From Rhyacichthys aspro (Eukaryota; Chordata; Actinopteri; Gobiiformes; Rhyacichthyidae), in the NCBI GenBank assembly GCA_036850595.1, contig CM072166.1, positions 18,558,198-18,622,197 of the forward strand: a DNA stretch of 64,000 nt. The letters are read 5' to 3'. The notes beneath the pieces are model-generated. The model had not been told where the DNA came from. It did not search any database and saw nothing but the letters and a program-made list of their open reading frames with translations. This document shows positions 43,693 through 57,300 of this stretch, piece after piece. The translations under genes and the position numbers were made by a program. Every line of letters starts with the position of its first letter. Within the stretch, counting starts at the first letter, position 1.

Positions 43693-44889
43693 ATGCAGAC
43701 AATCTTTGCTACTTTGCTCCCATTGGGTTCTTGTCCCCCGAATTCCTCAGGTACACTCAGGTCCATAGCTGATGAACTGGTGGTTGTGTGATTTTTGGTT
43801 CTGGTTTTGATGCTCACTAGCCCCATTCCTTCCTCTTTCCACTTAGTGTACTCTTTCAGGTTGATGGATATTGGATGAAACATTGCATGTGCATTGTGAG
43901 GAGCAGTCATTGTGGACATTGTGGATCATGGAAATGCTCTACAGAGAGTCAAATCAGATAACAAAAAATGAGCTAAATGTTGTGATTCAATTCTGAATTT
44001 AATTTAGTTGCAAGCAGAAAGTTTTTGAATGTGTAATAAAAAAGCATACAAGTAAACAAAACATTGAACAGCAGAAGTGTTGACTGACTGTTTAGACCTT
44101 GTCCATATCATAACAGTCGGTCAACATATAATCCCCTGAGTCACTCTATCTGTTGTATGCATCTGACACCTTCAGCAGCCCTCAGCAGCCCAGAGACATG
44201 TGCTATGAGTGACAGTCGTTCTCTCTTTCACCTGGAGCTCATCCATCCATGTTGAGCCGAGCTCAGTGCTGAGTGTAGTAGAGCTCTGATGAATCTGCCT
44301 ATAAATCATAGCTGTCAGCCACCAATGAACTGTTGGCCTTTAATGGCCAATAAATAAAGGTTAGTAGGACAGAGGTTGCCTGCAGGTCAGTGGCTGGTGG
44401 TGTGGTGGTCCTCAACTCAGCGGCCTCATAAACTGATACTGATGTGAAGACTAAAGGATCATCAATAGAGAGAACGGCTGTTGTTTGATCAGTAGAGACA
44501 TATAAACACTTTGGCTTTTAAAACTTAGGCTGTTGTGTGTCTGTGTGGCCCAACCTCAACCAACCTCCCACCAAGATCCACCAAGATCCTGAGGTCACAG
44601 TGGCCAGCTCAGGAAGTGATTTTACGCCCTTCACACAAGTGAATGCTCTCATCTTCCAACTAAAGCCCTTTAATGGAGACACATTATTCTATCATGACAT
44701 AACCACATTTTTATGCACTGAACTTGACCTTTGGCCATTTTGTGAGTGATTGGATTGGCCCGTACCACACATGAAACACTTACTTAGGCACCATTAGCTT
44801 TATCAGAAATTCACTTACAATTGGCTGATTTACAAAATTAATGGGTAGTTACAGTTACTTTGTAATACCTCCATATTTATTTGTATTTC

Positions 44890-45040
44890 AAGCTGAAGAG
44901 ACTCAAAAATAGAAAGGAACAAATATATGCATTGACATGTTCAGGATTTATTGAAAGCATAAATTGTACTTGAGTATATCTTTGGCGTTTAGACCCCAGC
45001 AGACCTCAGGACGTCATAAAATGAATGATAGGAGAACGAG
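44890..45040. repeat. dispersed repeat, copy 1 of pair
   Basis: Shares gcattgacatg, ttattgaaag, acttgagtatatctttgg and aggacgtca with 51420-51560 in the same order and orientation. Class unknown; possibly the edge of an L2-associated or LTR element. Confidence 0.5.
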
Positions 45041-45736
45041 AACGGAGAGATAATGAATGGTGAGCAATAGATGCATAGACTGAGCCAGTGCAATTCTGGC
45101 AGAACAGAGCAGTTTAGGCTGAAAGCAATGTCAGCAGGAGACAGGAGAACAAACAGATAGAGATTGAGACAGTTAACTGTACATGGAGGATACCGACCAC
45201 TTCTGCCTGGAGGCAGATAGAACAGTTAGAGAATTGGGACAAATGATAAGAGCATTGAGGAGCCTGATGCTAGCCAGCAGATGTGCCACGAGTAGGGAAA
45301 GAAGGTGGAATTGGGGAGGGATGAAACCCCAACTTGAAATCCCAGTGAGATTTCTGTGAGCAAAAAGTTTGAGAAGACTTGGTTGGGATGGGACACGAGT
45401 TCAGCAGCTAGCACTTTGATATTGATGTGGTGGCGAGATGGTCCTTTATGAGGTGTTTGAGGGAGGCTTGATATCCCGGCAAAGCTTGGGCTGAATCAGG
45501 CAGTGCAGACACACTGACTTCTGATGAGCGTCTTTGCAGTCATGCAGATGTGGACAAAGACTGTTTAAAAAAACTGTATAAAGCACTTTTCACACAAAGT
45601 TGTCTTTACATGACTGAAAAAAACAAAGAAAAAATTAACCCATTCCCCCAATCCTACATACAAAGAGTAAATACGTGAGCCCTATTCAACACTCACCCAC
45701 CTACACACACCCACACACGCATACCTCTACGCACCC

Positions 45737-45764
45737 CTGCACAACACACACACACACACACACG
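45737..45764. repeat. (CA)n microsatellite
   Basis: A short CA run beside the end of the L2-like LINE. Confidence 0.8.
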
Positions 45765-45769
45765 TTAAA

Positions 45770-48430
45770 AGAATAACAAGGCTGAGCACAGAGGAGCCAA
45801 TGAGGGAACTCTATCATCAGGTGCTATCTGCACTGGGGGGCCGCACCGGCCACAGCCACCAGGACACTGCCACAGGGCCCCAGCACAGAGCACCATGCCG
45901 GCCAGCACCAGCACAGTCCAGCTGAGGAGACAACGGGACAGCACCAGACAGCCACAGCCAGTCACACCCCCCAACGCAGAGGGCTCCCTCTGAAGAAACA
46001 CTGAAAAATGTTCAAAATAAACATAGAAATTAAACAATAAATATTAGTCAAAAGCCAAATTAAAAAGGTAGGTCTTGAGCCTACTCTTGACATGAACGGT
46101 CTCTGCGGTCCTGAGGTCCTCCGGCAGGCTGTTCCTCAGGCGAGGGCCGTAATACTTAAAAGACGCCTCTCCAAGAGTGTGTGTCCTGACTTTGGGAATG
46201 GTTAGGAGGCCAGTGCTGGAGCAGCGCAGGGTCCTCAAGGGTTCATATGGTAAAAGCAATTCTGAAAGATAAAAAGGCCCAAGACCATTAAGACACTTAA
46301 AAAACAATAAAAGAACCTTAAAATTTATCCTGAAACATATGGGGAGCCAATGCAGTGATTTTAAAACCAGTGTAATGTGCTGCTGAACTTTGAAGAAGTT
46401 GTAGGCTTGAAGTACTCTTTTTGGGAAGACCAGAGAGCAGGGGTGTACAGTAATCAATACGACTGGAGATAAAAGCATGCACTAGTGTCTCTGTGTTAGC
46501 CCAAGAGAGAATGAAGCCGTCTCTGGCTATGTTTTTCAAGTAAAAAAACTATTTTAGTTTTATTTATAATGTGTGGAATAAAACTAAGCTCAGAGTCAAA
46601 AATTATGCCAAGCTTTTTCACTTGTGATGATGAATTCCAGGCCTGCAGTTTAGTTTCAAGCTTCTCTCTCTGAGCCGTAGGACCAATGACTAAAATCTAA
46701 CTCTTTTCCTGGTTACGCTTTAAGATGTTCTCTTCCATCCAGGATTTGATACCTAAAAAACAGTTAAAAAGTGCATTTATTGTTATCAGGAGACAAGGAG
46801 ATGTACAGCTGTGTATCATCAGCGTAACTGTAAAAGTTCACTCTGTGCCTTCTGATGACATGTCCAAGAGGGAGCATACACAAATTAAAAAGTACAGGTC
46901 CTAAAATTGATCCCTGTGGCACACCACATGTGACTTTATGGGTCTTAGAGGAGCATGTATCCATACTTACCATAAACGATCAGTCTGAGAGACATTGCTC
47001 AGTACCAGAGAGGCCGACCAATTTAAAATTTTTAGCAAGGCTGTCTCTGTACAGTGGTTTACCCTTTAAAACCAGATTGATATTTCCCTAAAATGTTATT
47101 TGTGTGTAAAAAATTATTCAGCTGAGTAAAAACAAGTTTTTGTAATATTTTGCTTAAAAATGGTAAGTTAGATACGGGTTTGTAATTATTAAGATCACAA
47201 AATCCAGACCGCTCACCACCACTGCTTTTAAAGGCGGCCGGAAAGAGCCCTGTCTGAAGAGAGCAGTTTAAGATAATCAAAAGCTTGTCTATAAAAGATC
47301 CATAAAGGGATTTAAAAAGAGATAAAGTCTAAAGGACATGTGGTGGCTTACACTGCAGAGAAAACTTTAAGCATCTCAGCATTAACTAGGACAAAACTGT
47401 CCAGTGTTACTTCAGGTAACAACAAACACTCAGATGATTTTAAAACCGTGCTTCGGTAGGATAAAATATTGCATCTGATAGTGTCTATTTTACCACTGAA
47501 TTGGTCGGCAAACTCCTCACAGACCGTGCCAGTTTGGATGAGTTGATGATTTTTAAAATCAGTATTAAATAAGTTTGTGGAACAATTGTGGAGAAGAGGA
47601 CTTTGGCATTGTTCTTGCTATTACAGAGTAAATTGGCAAAATAAACACTGCTTGCATTTCTTGTGGAATCGTTATATATGTTTAGTTGTTCACCGAATAT
47701 TTGTTGGTTTATTGTCATTTTATTTTTCCTCCACCTCCTTTCTGCCGCCCTGCAATTCCTTTTGAGTTTTTTGATCCATTTTCTCCACTGTGGTTTACAT
47801 TAAGCGCATACCCTTTTCTTTAAGTGGAGCAACAGAATCAAGAGGGTGGCCTTCAGTTTATTATATATAAAATTGTCAACAATAAATTCACAGGGGGCAG
47901 GTAAAAAGACAGTGGGACATTCATTTAGAACTCCAATAAAATTTGCAGCCACTTCAGGGGTTAGATAGTGCTTTCACAGTTCGCACCAAGGTCTCCTGCT
48001 GGATAAGACTGGTGGCAGTAGTGGTCAGACACATCCAAGTCATCAACAGAGGACACCCCAGTGGACAGGCCATGGGTAATGACCAGATGCAGGGTGTGTC
48101 CACTGTTGAAAGAAGAATGTGTGACATGTTGTGAAAAATGCAAAAATATTTAAAAATTCAATTGAAACTGGATCTAAAAGGTTGTCTTTGTGCAAATTAA
48201 CTAGCAGTCACCAGTTAAAATAATCATAGTGTAAGAACTGTGGATTGTTGATAAAAACTCACTGATAAAAGCAGCACATTTCTTTGGGCTTTTTGGTCTG
48301 TATACTGTGATACATAAAATGGCTTCTATGAGGGCGCTGACGAGCAGTGGATCTGAGGCAGGAGCAGGTGCAGGAGATGAAGCCAGTGGAGCGATGGTGG
48401 CTGGAGCTGGAGCAGGAGTGGCCATGAGGC
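45770..48430 (-). mobile_element. L2-like (CR1/L2 group) LINE, decayed
   Basis: Read on the minus strand from right to left. Endonuclease pieces are at 48201-48360 (CAAFISEFLSTIHSSYTMII) and 47961-48143 (VDDLDVSDHYC). Reverse transcriptase pieces are at 47059-47280 (FCDLNNYKPVSNLPFLSKIL) and 46764-46973 (GVPQGSILGPVLF, YADDTQLY). The C-terminal region is at 46044-46540 (HWLPICFRINFKVLLL, LRNSLPEDLRT). The Y-A-D-D active-site motif is visible. Frameshifts and a divergent 5' half make it inactive. Confidence 0.85.
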
Positions 48431-48639
48431 GACTGCGCTTGACTAGAGAATTTGCAGTCTTCTTGGTTCTCTTGCGACCGTGCTGAGGCTAGACTGGAAC
48501 AGGAAACGCAACTGACCAGGGTGGAGAAGGAGTCCTTGGAGGAGTTAACCAGATCTTGGAGCTGCAATGGGCCTAAACCAGGGCCTTTGACCTGAAGTTG
48601 AGAGATCAGAGACTCTTGACTTTTGCACGAGAGCTGCAA

Positions 48640-48873
48640 AGGATCCGTCAAGAAATCACGGTTGTGATGTGGAGACCTGGAGTGGTCTGTGGAGTTATCA
48701 TAAGACATGTTGAATGCAACTTGAAGTCGAAGAATGTGGTGAGTAGAAACACACGCTGGATGACGTAGCAGAGAGGGTGCTTTAAATATAGCGGTGATTG
48801 GCTGAGGCAGGCCTGTGAGGGGCGATGGCGGGAGGTGAAGGAGAGGAGTCTTCCAGTCTGAATTTCTGCTATA
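48640..48873 (-). repeat. LINE-associated 5' segment, interrupted by a Tigger MITE
   Basis: ggatgacgtagcagagaggg through cttccagtctgaatttctgct matches 51720-51860. It lies next to the L2-like element's 5' side and continues after the MITE at 49472 (gctccatttc). Confidence 0.6.
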
Positions 48874-49469
48874 CAGTGGTCCCTCGCCATAACGCGGATC
48901 ACCTTTCACGGTCTCGCTGTTTTGCGGATTTTTTAGTGCAATTTTGCATGCTCTTTTTTTACAGCGTATGAACACGCATTGTGTTCTGCGTCCTGATTGG
49001 CTAAGAGAGAACTCGCTCATTGTGTTCTGCGTCCTGATTGGCTAAGGGACTGTAGACCATTGTCAATCAATCTCCTCCGTGCCGTGTCTCCTGTACAGTA
49101 CAGAATGCTTGCCAAATTTACATAAATGTTCGATCGCTAGCAGTGTGACTCTGAAGTGCTGTATGTTTGCAAGTTTTCTCCCTGACAAAACCCACAATGT
49201 CGATGAAATGTTCTGCACCGACAAAGGCACCTGCGGTCGCACACAAAAGGCAGAGGAAGATGATAAGGTTTGAACTGAGTGTTTAAACAAGAGAGGAATG
49301 TGAGAAAATGTTAATGCCTGTCTGAGAAAAGTGTATAAAGTGTGTGGCGAGGGGTTTTACAGCCTTAAAACATATATAATAATTGTAAAAAATAAAGCTG
49401 ACTTTGCGGATTTTGCCTATTGCGGGTTATTTTTGGAACATAACCCCTGCAATAAACGAGGGACCACTG
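48874..49469. mobile_element. Tigger/pogo-like MITE
   Basis: Inverted ends CAGTGGTCCCTCG and CGAGGGACCACTG are exact complements and flanked by TA (48872-48873, 49470-49471). The 596-bp interior has a direct repeat of tgttctgcgtcctgattggc (near 48980 and 49022) and no intact transposase. The target-site TA and the terminal motif fit TcMar-Tigger. Confidence 0.88.
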
Positions 49470-50179
49470 TAGCTCCATTTCATTGTGTCTTTTCATTCTC
49501 TGAGTGTATTTATTCTTTTTTATTCAATGTTCAATGTCTTGATAAAACTGTCCATCACTCTAAGTCACTGCCATCCTGTATCCTGGTCCCTCTGTGTACT
49601 GGCCCTAACCTCTGAATGGGGCTATGTACATGAGGCATGCAGCGACCAGGGCATGTGGTGTCTTTGTAAGCAGATACTGATGCCACATCTGGCAGCATTA
49701 TATGGTGCATGTGTGAATCAGGCCTAGCCCCTGCATGACCCTAATGCATGGCTCAGCCCACATTCTTCACAGTGGCCCAATACATATGGCTTCATTACTG
49801 CAATGTTATCTGTCAGTCCGCACAACAGCAGGGAAACAAAGAAAAACATGGAATAACAAAAACAACTTCCATGAGAACAGCCTTGTTATGGTGAACATTT
49901 GCTTTTACCCGCTTTGTCTTGAGTCCACATTAGATCAGTTCTTACTTTTCTACAACATGGACAAAACTACACCAAGGTTTTTGACTGGCATTTACTTGTG
50001 GTTCATTTATTATTAGAGATAATATTGCAGATAAAATTATCATGTACTTTCCATAGAGTGAACGACTACACTGGATGACAGTGCAGACAGGCAGTGTGGT
50101 CAATGCATTTAAGGCCAAGCTTCCTGTTTGCAGTACATAGTGAGTTCACTGAATACTACCAGCAAGTGTTTCAAAATGT

Positions 50180-50800
50180 TATATAGTGTTATTTATTATA
50201 TATAGTTTATTTTTATCAGGGTCATATCATGAAAGGCAATGGGGGATGAGTCAAGTAATCTTCCACCTCGCACTTGCAAGGCCAATTAGGTCTACACCCT
50301 GTCTAAAATCGCGTTGCCATGGTAATGCCCCAAATGTGTGAAAAAAGTGAATGGAGGAGAAAAATTAAGTTTGCCAAGTCACATCACCATGGCACACACA
50401 TCAAGCATGATGAGCAAAGTCTAGGGGGATGATGCTTCATCACAGACAAGAAGGCGGCCATTTTGAATTGAACATGTGACCACCCTCATTTAAGGCCTTT
50501 ATAATATAACTATCTCCTCATCCGTTTTTTATCTGAAAAACTTCAAACTCAGTCAGCCTGATATAAACATATATCCAAACAAAAGTTAGCAATTACTTTT
50601 CAGATGAGTTTTTGTGTGTGGCTGTGAAAAGACTACCATTTGGTTTACAACATGGTTACTTGCTTTAAAGACACATTTGACATTGCAGTTTGCGCTTTAA
50701 AGCACAAGATGCAGTCCTCCTGAGGACATATAAGCCCCGTGGTTGCAAGGGGAGGTGAGGGCCTTTATTTCCCCTTGCGGTTATATTTATTATAATTAGT
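50180..50800. repeat. unclassified interspersed repeat (copy 2)
   Basis: Shares its end (gaggaca...ccccgtggttgcaagggg, agggcc) and internal phrases with 23930-25350. The phrase gccattttgaattgaacatg belongs to the same family. It may continue to about 51470, where ctcctgtaacttcc and cagattggttccgaccca resemble 24470. Confidence 0.45.
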
Positions 50801-51419
50801 AATCTTCTTCCACAAAATGATACAAAATTGACCCAGTGAGATCAATTTTATTCATCTGAAAAATTAAAACCCAGTAATTTTTATTAAAATTTAAAGTCTC
50901 CTAGAAAAAATATTGAAAAATGACTCAGAAATTGACATATGGGAACTGAAAGTACATATTTTTAATCATAGAAAAATAAAATTTGGTAGACACATAGTCC
51001 ATGTCAAGCCAAGGAAAAAGTTATATTGTGGCAATACTCTAAACCCAACATTTTGGGTGGAACATGTTACCCCCAAAATTGCACCCCTTATTCAAAAAAT
51101 ATGATAATCCTTCATTACACAAACTCCAACGTTAAGCAAAATAATCACATGCGCCAACTAATATTTTGATTATTTTGTGGGTGTGGCTGTAACAAGCCCG
51201 TAACGAGGCGACCATTTTAGGGAAACTAAAATCTCCTGTAACTTCCCAGAAATGTTGTCAGATTGGTTCCGACCCAATGGAGCACTTGAACAAAACCACC
51301 CCCTACAAATTTTTAAAAAGGCCCATAAATTTAGTTTGTTGTCACCTACACATATTATCATTCTTTTAAGGCTAAGTGTTATGATGTCAATCTGCATTAT
51401 GTTGCTGATAAGAATTTCA

Positions 51420-51560
51420 ATCTGGAGAGACGCAAACAGAAACAGACATAATATATGCGTTGACATGAGATTCATTGAAAGTACAAATTGTGCTTGAGTA
51501 TATCTTTGGTGCTTAAACCCCTGCAGACGTTGAGACGTCAGGTGATGAGTGAAAGGAGAA
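51420..51560. repeat. dispersed repeat, copy 2 of pair
   Basis: Matches 44890-45040 (ttgacatgag, attgaaag, gcttgagtatatctttgg, gagacgtcagg). Confidence 0.5.
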
Positions 51561-51719
51561 GAGCTGAGTAGATGCTTTGCAGTTCTTCCCCCCAGGGCCT
51601 AAATACTGGAGGTGGTAATGAGATGAGGAGGTGAGTGATGATGAAAATGGGATGATGATGATGATGAGTGTGCTTCCCAGCTAAAGTAGTAATAGGATGG
51701 AGGAGTGTAGCGGCACGAG

Positions 51720-51870
51720 CTCATACAGTTGGATGACCTGGCAGAGAGAATGCTTTAAACATAGACAGCTCACCGATGATTGGCTGAGACAGGCATGTGA
51801 GGAGCAGCGGCAGGAGGTGGAGGGGAAGAGTCTTTCACCCTGAATTTTCGCTAAAGCTCCATTTCTTAAA
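51720..51870 (-). repeat. LINE-associated 5' segment, second copy (no MITE)
   Basis: ggatgacctggcagagagaa, gattggctgagacaggcatg and cgctaaagctccatttc align with 48750-48873 plus 49472. It is therefore an empty-site counterpart of the Tigger insertion. Confidence 0.6.
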
Positions 51871-52185
51871 TGTAAAAATCAGTTTTTATTTCAAATACAG
51901 TTAGTCTAAATGTTATTGAGTCACTCTGTGTTTCAGCAGGTAGATCTTGAGCTCAAAAGGTTGGTGATGACAGCTCTACATAAAATATACTGTACTTATT
52001 GTGCCAAGTACAACACACACAACCAGTACCACACAATATTTTAGAAATACAGTGTTATTTATTTATTTATTTGATGGAAACAGTGCACATTAATGACGTC
52101 TGTGTCAATACAACAACAGATGTACAGTTGATATGTCATGATGATAAAATGCTAATTTTCATTGTAGTTCCTAGGCAAACAAATG

Positions 52186-53340
52186 TTAAAAGTTAACAAT
52201 GGTCAGAAGACTAGTGGCATTCAGCCACTGTCTGAGTTGCGTTTTGAAGGTGGGTAATGTGAGACACTCCCTTATTGCCAGAGGTATACTGTTCCAGATC
52301 TTACTGCCCTTTACAGAAAGTGCATTTTGTCCAAAGGCTGAGTTTCTGTGCGGCACCTCACAGTCCCCTCTAGAGGAGGCCCTTGTCCTGATGCAGCTGT
52401 GAGACCTCGTTTTAAAAGTCAGACATGCGAGGTGGGGCTTGTCCATGTATACCTTATAAATGAAACACGCATATTTAAAAAAAAAATGTAATTGTCAAAG
52501 TTCAGAAGATTATATTTAATTACAATATTGCAATGGTGATGTGAAAGTGTTTTTCATTAAAGACTTTTAAAGACTTTTTGTGAAGTTTTGAAGTCTATGT
52601 ATTACTGTATTTTGAGTGTATTTACACCTGTTAGAGTCCAACTTGTGATACAATACTTGTGATACTATGTGATAGGATCATAGAGTGCAGAAACATTCTA
52701 GCAGCACCAAGTGTTATAAATGGCTACATTTGTTTAAAGTTTTTTTGACACCATAAAATGTTTTTTATTCAGTAACAGGCAAGATTTTTAAAAGCCACCA
52801 GTTTACATGAACCATAGCAGTCAAAGTAGAAGATGCCTTTATCATACACATGAAAATCGAAATGAAGACAATGGTTAGTTAAGTAATAAAGACAATGGTT
52901 AGTTAAGTAATGGGAAGTACAGGGAAAATAAAAGTGTACTAAGAGTTGAACCTACAGAAACATCTGCAAAAGTGGATTTGACACATATGATTTTATCCAT
53001 AAAATGAAATCTGCATGTATTAATTTAGACAGAAGATTCATGATTAACACTATCAAATGCCTTCTTCAGGTCACAGCACCAACACATGCATTCTTGTCCA
53101 ACATGCATTTAACCTTTTTTATGAACAGTTTGCTGTCTCTGTAGAATGGTTTGCATGCAAATTAAACTGCATAGGATGCAAGGGGGAAATGACTTTTTTA
53201 AATTTTCCTCCATAAACTTTGCTAGCCACCTCTCAGCAACCTTAGAAACTACTGGGAGTATGCCGATTGGTTGACAGTTGGCTAGATCGAACTGTCTCGA
53301 GATTTGTAGATTGGTGTGACTGTAGCCATTTTCTAACATG
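52186..53340 (-). mobile_element. non-LTR retrotransposon remnant
   Basis: Minus-strand 53109-53339 encodes a reverse-transcriptase start (CQPIGILPVVSKVAERWLAK), and 53030-53090 continues with the tail of a KAFDSVNH-type motif. 52186-52446 is the C-terminus (SVKGSKIWNSIPLAIRECLT, LPTFKTQLRQWL). The catalytic centre between is deleted. Confidence 0.75.
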
Positions 53341-55320
53341 ATGGGAGAATTTTTGTTTGGATTTCGATTTAGTCATATATGTTATCAGCAAAAGTCTTTA
53401 CATTCTTTCAAAAAACAGGTATCCAACATTTTAAGTTAATGAAAAAGCTTTTACAGTGGCCAGTAAAGGAATTCAAATACTGTCATCACAACAGTCATCC
53501 AAGATGATGTCAAATATATGTGTAATGCCGAGCTTGTCTTGCATTACACAGTTTGGAAACAGTAGTGAAAAGGCTGTGAAAGGACAACAGATCGGCCCTT
53601 TCTCTGCACCTTTCCCTTCGATTCCTGCTGACACAATGTTCCGGAGAAATCTGTGGAGCGTGAAGGCAGCATTCTGCTCTGTGGCCCCCTGCCTGACTTG
53701 GCAGGGGCCTAAGTCGGACGTACTACTTCACATGAGCACACCCATAGATATCCTCAATATTGTTGATAACAAAGGGGTGGATTATTTTTATTTAAGAACC
53801 TGCAGGTTTGACACGTAAATGTAGTGCTTTGATGGAAACAAGAAACTATCAGTGTATGAATTCATTATCAAAAATATTATATAGATAATATATTTAACAA
53901 GTAATGTTAACTGTTGTGTGCACATAAAGCTACAATATGAAAATGTATAATAAATAAATCTGGATCACAAAAACAAATTTCTATTGGTGTTGTTTTAACG
54001 TTTTAAAAAAAAGGCAATCCAAAAAAAGAAGGATCCACACACACTTGTTGTGTTGAGTTGTTTTCAGCAGAACACAATACAGCTACCACACATTAAAAAT
54101 CATCCACTATGCGCACAAGGCCCCATTGCTTACTCTTTACTGTGGACATAACAGGTGGCTGTGAGTGCTCGCCACTTCATCTAATGGTATACAATGATAT
54201 AACAGACTGCTCTGCCTAATTTTATGTGATCTACACAAGATTCATCTACACACTGTCCATCATAAACACTGAGTAATATTTGAGTTAATGGTCTGGCGCA
54301 TATGGCACGTGCATGCTCACAAGCGCCTCTCACTCATGTGTACAAGTAAAGAGGGTCGTTCAGAGGACAGACCTTCTCCTACTGCCCCTCTGCCCTTAAC
54401 TTAAACCCTCACCCCAATCTTACCCCAGTCTTCTCCCCTCACCCCTGCTCCGACACCCACTGCCCCATTAGCCCCTGTGCCCCTCCCTATCACCCCACCA
54501 GCTCCTCCAAATCAGTTCACTTTTGACATGGTGCACACTGCTATTGTATGTATAAGGGATTCCCAAGTTTTAGCTATTGAAATAATAACACTGCTGTGTT
54601 ACTGGTCAATACATCTGATATTCTGAGGTGTACCTGTGTGTGATAATTATAAACCATCTAAACACTGTCTGACAGAACCCATTCAAAACTTTAATGAGCT
54701 GAGCCAGTCTGAACAAGCTCTTTGGCTTGAACCCCAGTCACTGTCACTTTGTCTGTTGAAAGCAGCTCTGTGGGATAACAGAGCTGCTTTCAACAGACAA
54801 AGACAAGTTTAAAAAGTAATAAAAAGTGCTTAAGTACATATGTTAATGAATAAGTCACAAGTCAACAATCAACTGTTTTTAGGCTTTTTTAATGATAATT
54901 CAAAGAACACAGGCAGAATTACTAGAAAATCTCACACAATAAATAATAATCAGACAAGTTCCCTGAATGTAAGGGATGAACACTTGATGTGGACTTTTAT
55001 TGAGAGCAAACCTAAGTCAGGCAAAAGGTGCAGTGCTGCACACAGTTCTGTGTGGAGTTCAGAGGGTGAAGCCACTGCAGGGGGCAGTGACCTGAAGCCA
55101 GGGCACTGCTGTTGAACTGTAAGATGACCTCAGGCCAATGGCTTTTACACTTAACAGTCAACAGGCTGACCTCACTGATACGCAAGTTTGAACCTGCTGT
55201 GCATTTTTCCAGTTATCAAAAGGTAATTGGCAAATTTAAATCAAAAAGAGGACATAATGAAAACCAATCAAAGAAAACAACCAAATTCCATAACAAAAGC
55301 CTAAAAATGAACAAAGTCAC
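53341..55320. other. intergenic DNA, no recognised gene
   Basis: Contains a 120-codon plus-strand ORF at 53456-53818 without recognisable similarity, a C/T-rich patch near 54380-54510, and a short perfect inverted repeat at 54755-54805 (gaaagcagctctgtgggataacagagctgctttc type). Confidence 0.45.
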
Positions 55321-55321
55321 A

Positions 55322-55480
55322 TGCTGCGCTGGCAGCTCAGGTAAAGCATATGCCTACTACGCAGGATACCCAGGTTCTAGTCTTGGTTGGGTCATTTGCC
55401 CAATGTCATTCCCCTCTCTCACTCACTCTTTCCTGTCAAGCTACAATCAACTATCAATAAAGGCCAAAAAGCCCAAAGAT
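55322..55480 (+). mobile_element. tRNA-derived SINE
   Basis: ctggcagctcaggtaaagca resembles an RNA polymerase III A box and ggttctagtct a B box. The tail includes catttgcccaatgtcattcc, then cctgtcaagctacaatcaac and tatcaataaaggccaaaaagc. The family is common in fish. It is decayed and not a functional tRNA. Confidence 0.8.
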
Positions 55481-56169
55481 CTCAAGATCTGTCCTGCCTG
55501 AGGTTTCTCTGTTTTACCCTGATGGCAGGCCTAAGAACAGGGGGTGATTTCCGTCTGTCCATCTATTTGTTCCTTATTTGTCTTTGAAAAGCCCTTTGAG
55601 GCAGATGCTGATATTGGGCTATACATTTGAACAGTGTGGAACCATTGGTCTATTAACATACATAGTGTTTATTGCAGTATATTCCTTCTGTCTGTCACAT
55701 TGCTACTCACCTCTGCTCTCTTTTTTAATCAAATCAATGGCAGTGGATCTAAATATGAAAAGTTTGAATAAAATTGAATTAATATATTTTATAAAGTTGT
55801 GTAGCACTGGCTCTACAGCATTACTGCTGATCTCATGCACACAGCACAGCAAAAACGTGCCAAAGAATCAATATTACTGTTGTGTCCTGTAATCCCATGC
55901 CACTAGACGGGGCATTTGTGTGAAGAGAGTGCAATTGATGTAACATGTGACCAACTCCCGCATTAGATTTTTTTTACAAGACTGATTTGACGCTGGATAA
56001 AGCAGATACAATAACAAGTGGAATCTTCAGCTCATCAAACTAAAACAATTTCAACAGAGTACTACAGAATACTACTACAGTACAAGCTGTACAGCCATGT
56101 CCACACATATCTAAAAAGAGGAATGAGCAAAGCAGATGCCCAAGTGAGTTTACTGATGTTACTTCATCT

Positions 56170-57300
56170 TCCCAGTGCTGTTTTAAGTGTGGTTTAGACA
56201 AACACTTGGCTAGTTTTCCACAGTGCCCAGATGCAAAGGCCAAATGTAAGTCATGTGCTAAAATCAGACATTTTATTTGTGTTTGCCGTTCCGACCAGAG
56301 ATGTACGTGAGATATGTTTACGTAAAGTGACTGTGCTAAAATTAAGAGATGCTCACCATGCAACAAAGAAGCTGCATTGCAATATTTACTGTGTGTACAC
56401 CTGCCTCTTTACCCTTGTTGTGGATTCAGGCTCTGCAGTCTCCATCCTGCCTTATCTACCTTATGAAAAATTCTTCAGTGATATAGCCACCTGTAGAGGC
56501 AACTCTGTCCAAGGTCCACAAATTGACCTACAAGACCCAGCAATGACTATAGATTGCACCTGCTCCCAGCATACCTACTTTCCCTGACATAGGCTGTGTA
56601 CACACTTCATGCATAACATAAAATCTGATCCTATGGTCAAGCCTGTACGCCAGAAATGTGTCTACCTTTTGCTGTGAGAGTTTCTGTTTTAGCAGAAATA
56701 GAGCATCTACTAAAAGCTGGTGTCGTTGACAGGGTTGACGCTTCACCCTGGGTCATAACAGACTGGAAATAAGAATGTGTGTTGATCTTCGCAAACCAAA
56801 CACAGCTTTAATTATGGACTATCTCCTACTACGTATGGATGAGCTATGAACAAATCTTCATGATGCAAAGGTCTACAATTGGCATAGCTAATGCATACTG
56901 CCTGTCCATGAAGATAGCAGGGACCTGACTACTTTTATTACACATGAGGGCCTATTCAGAGTGCCTTATGGACTTGTTTCTGCCTTCCAAAAAATGATGG
57001 CTGAAACTCTCAAATACATTCCTGGTGTCCAAAACTAGTTGGGTGACCTTGTTTTTTGTGGCCTGAACACTGTCCTTTGCATACTTAAAGAAGCTGGACT
57101 AGTGCTAAACGAAAACAAGTGCCATTTCAGACAGCCTTGTCTACATTTTTAGGACATCTTGTTACTGCAGATAGCATCCTCTCTGACCAAGTGCACATTG
57201 ACGCAGCCCTAAAAGCTCCTCCTCCATCAGATGCTGCTGCTCTGAGATCGTTCCTGGGACTCATTTCTTGATACTCCAGACTTCCATGGATACACAGATA
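56170..57300 (+). mobile_element. Ty3/gypsy-type LTR retrotransposon remnant
   Basis: In order on the plus strand: a zinc knuckle (CFKCGLDKHLASFPQCPDAK, then C-K-S-C; 56170-56290), an aspartic protease start (VVDSGSAVSILP near 56415), and reverse-transcriptase pieces (LLKAGVVDRVDASPWV near 56710; EGLFRVPYGLVSAFQ near 56950). Stops and shifts interrupt all frames. No LTR was recognised. Inactive. Confidence 0.75.

Noticed and set aside
53456..53818. 120-codon ORF next to the LINE remnant
   Set aside because: No recognised family; it may be transposon-derived, but that cannot be supported from sequence alone.
55322..55400. tRNA gene
   Set aside because: A- and B-box-like motifs are degenerate, no cloverleaf forms, and the conserved tail shows it is a SINE.
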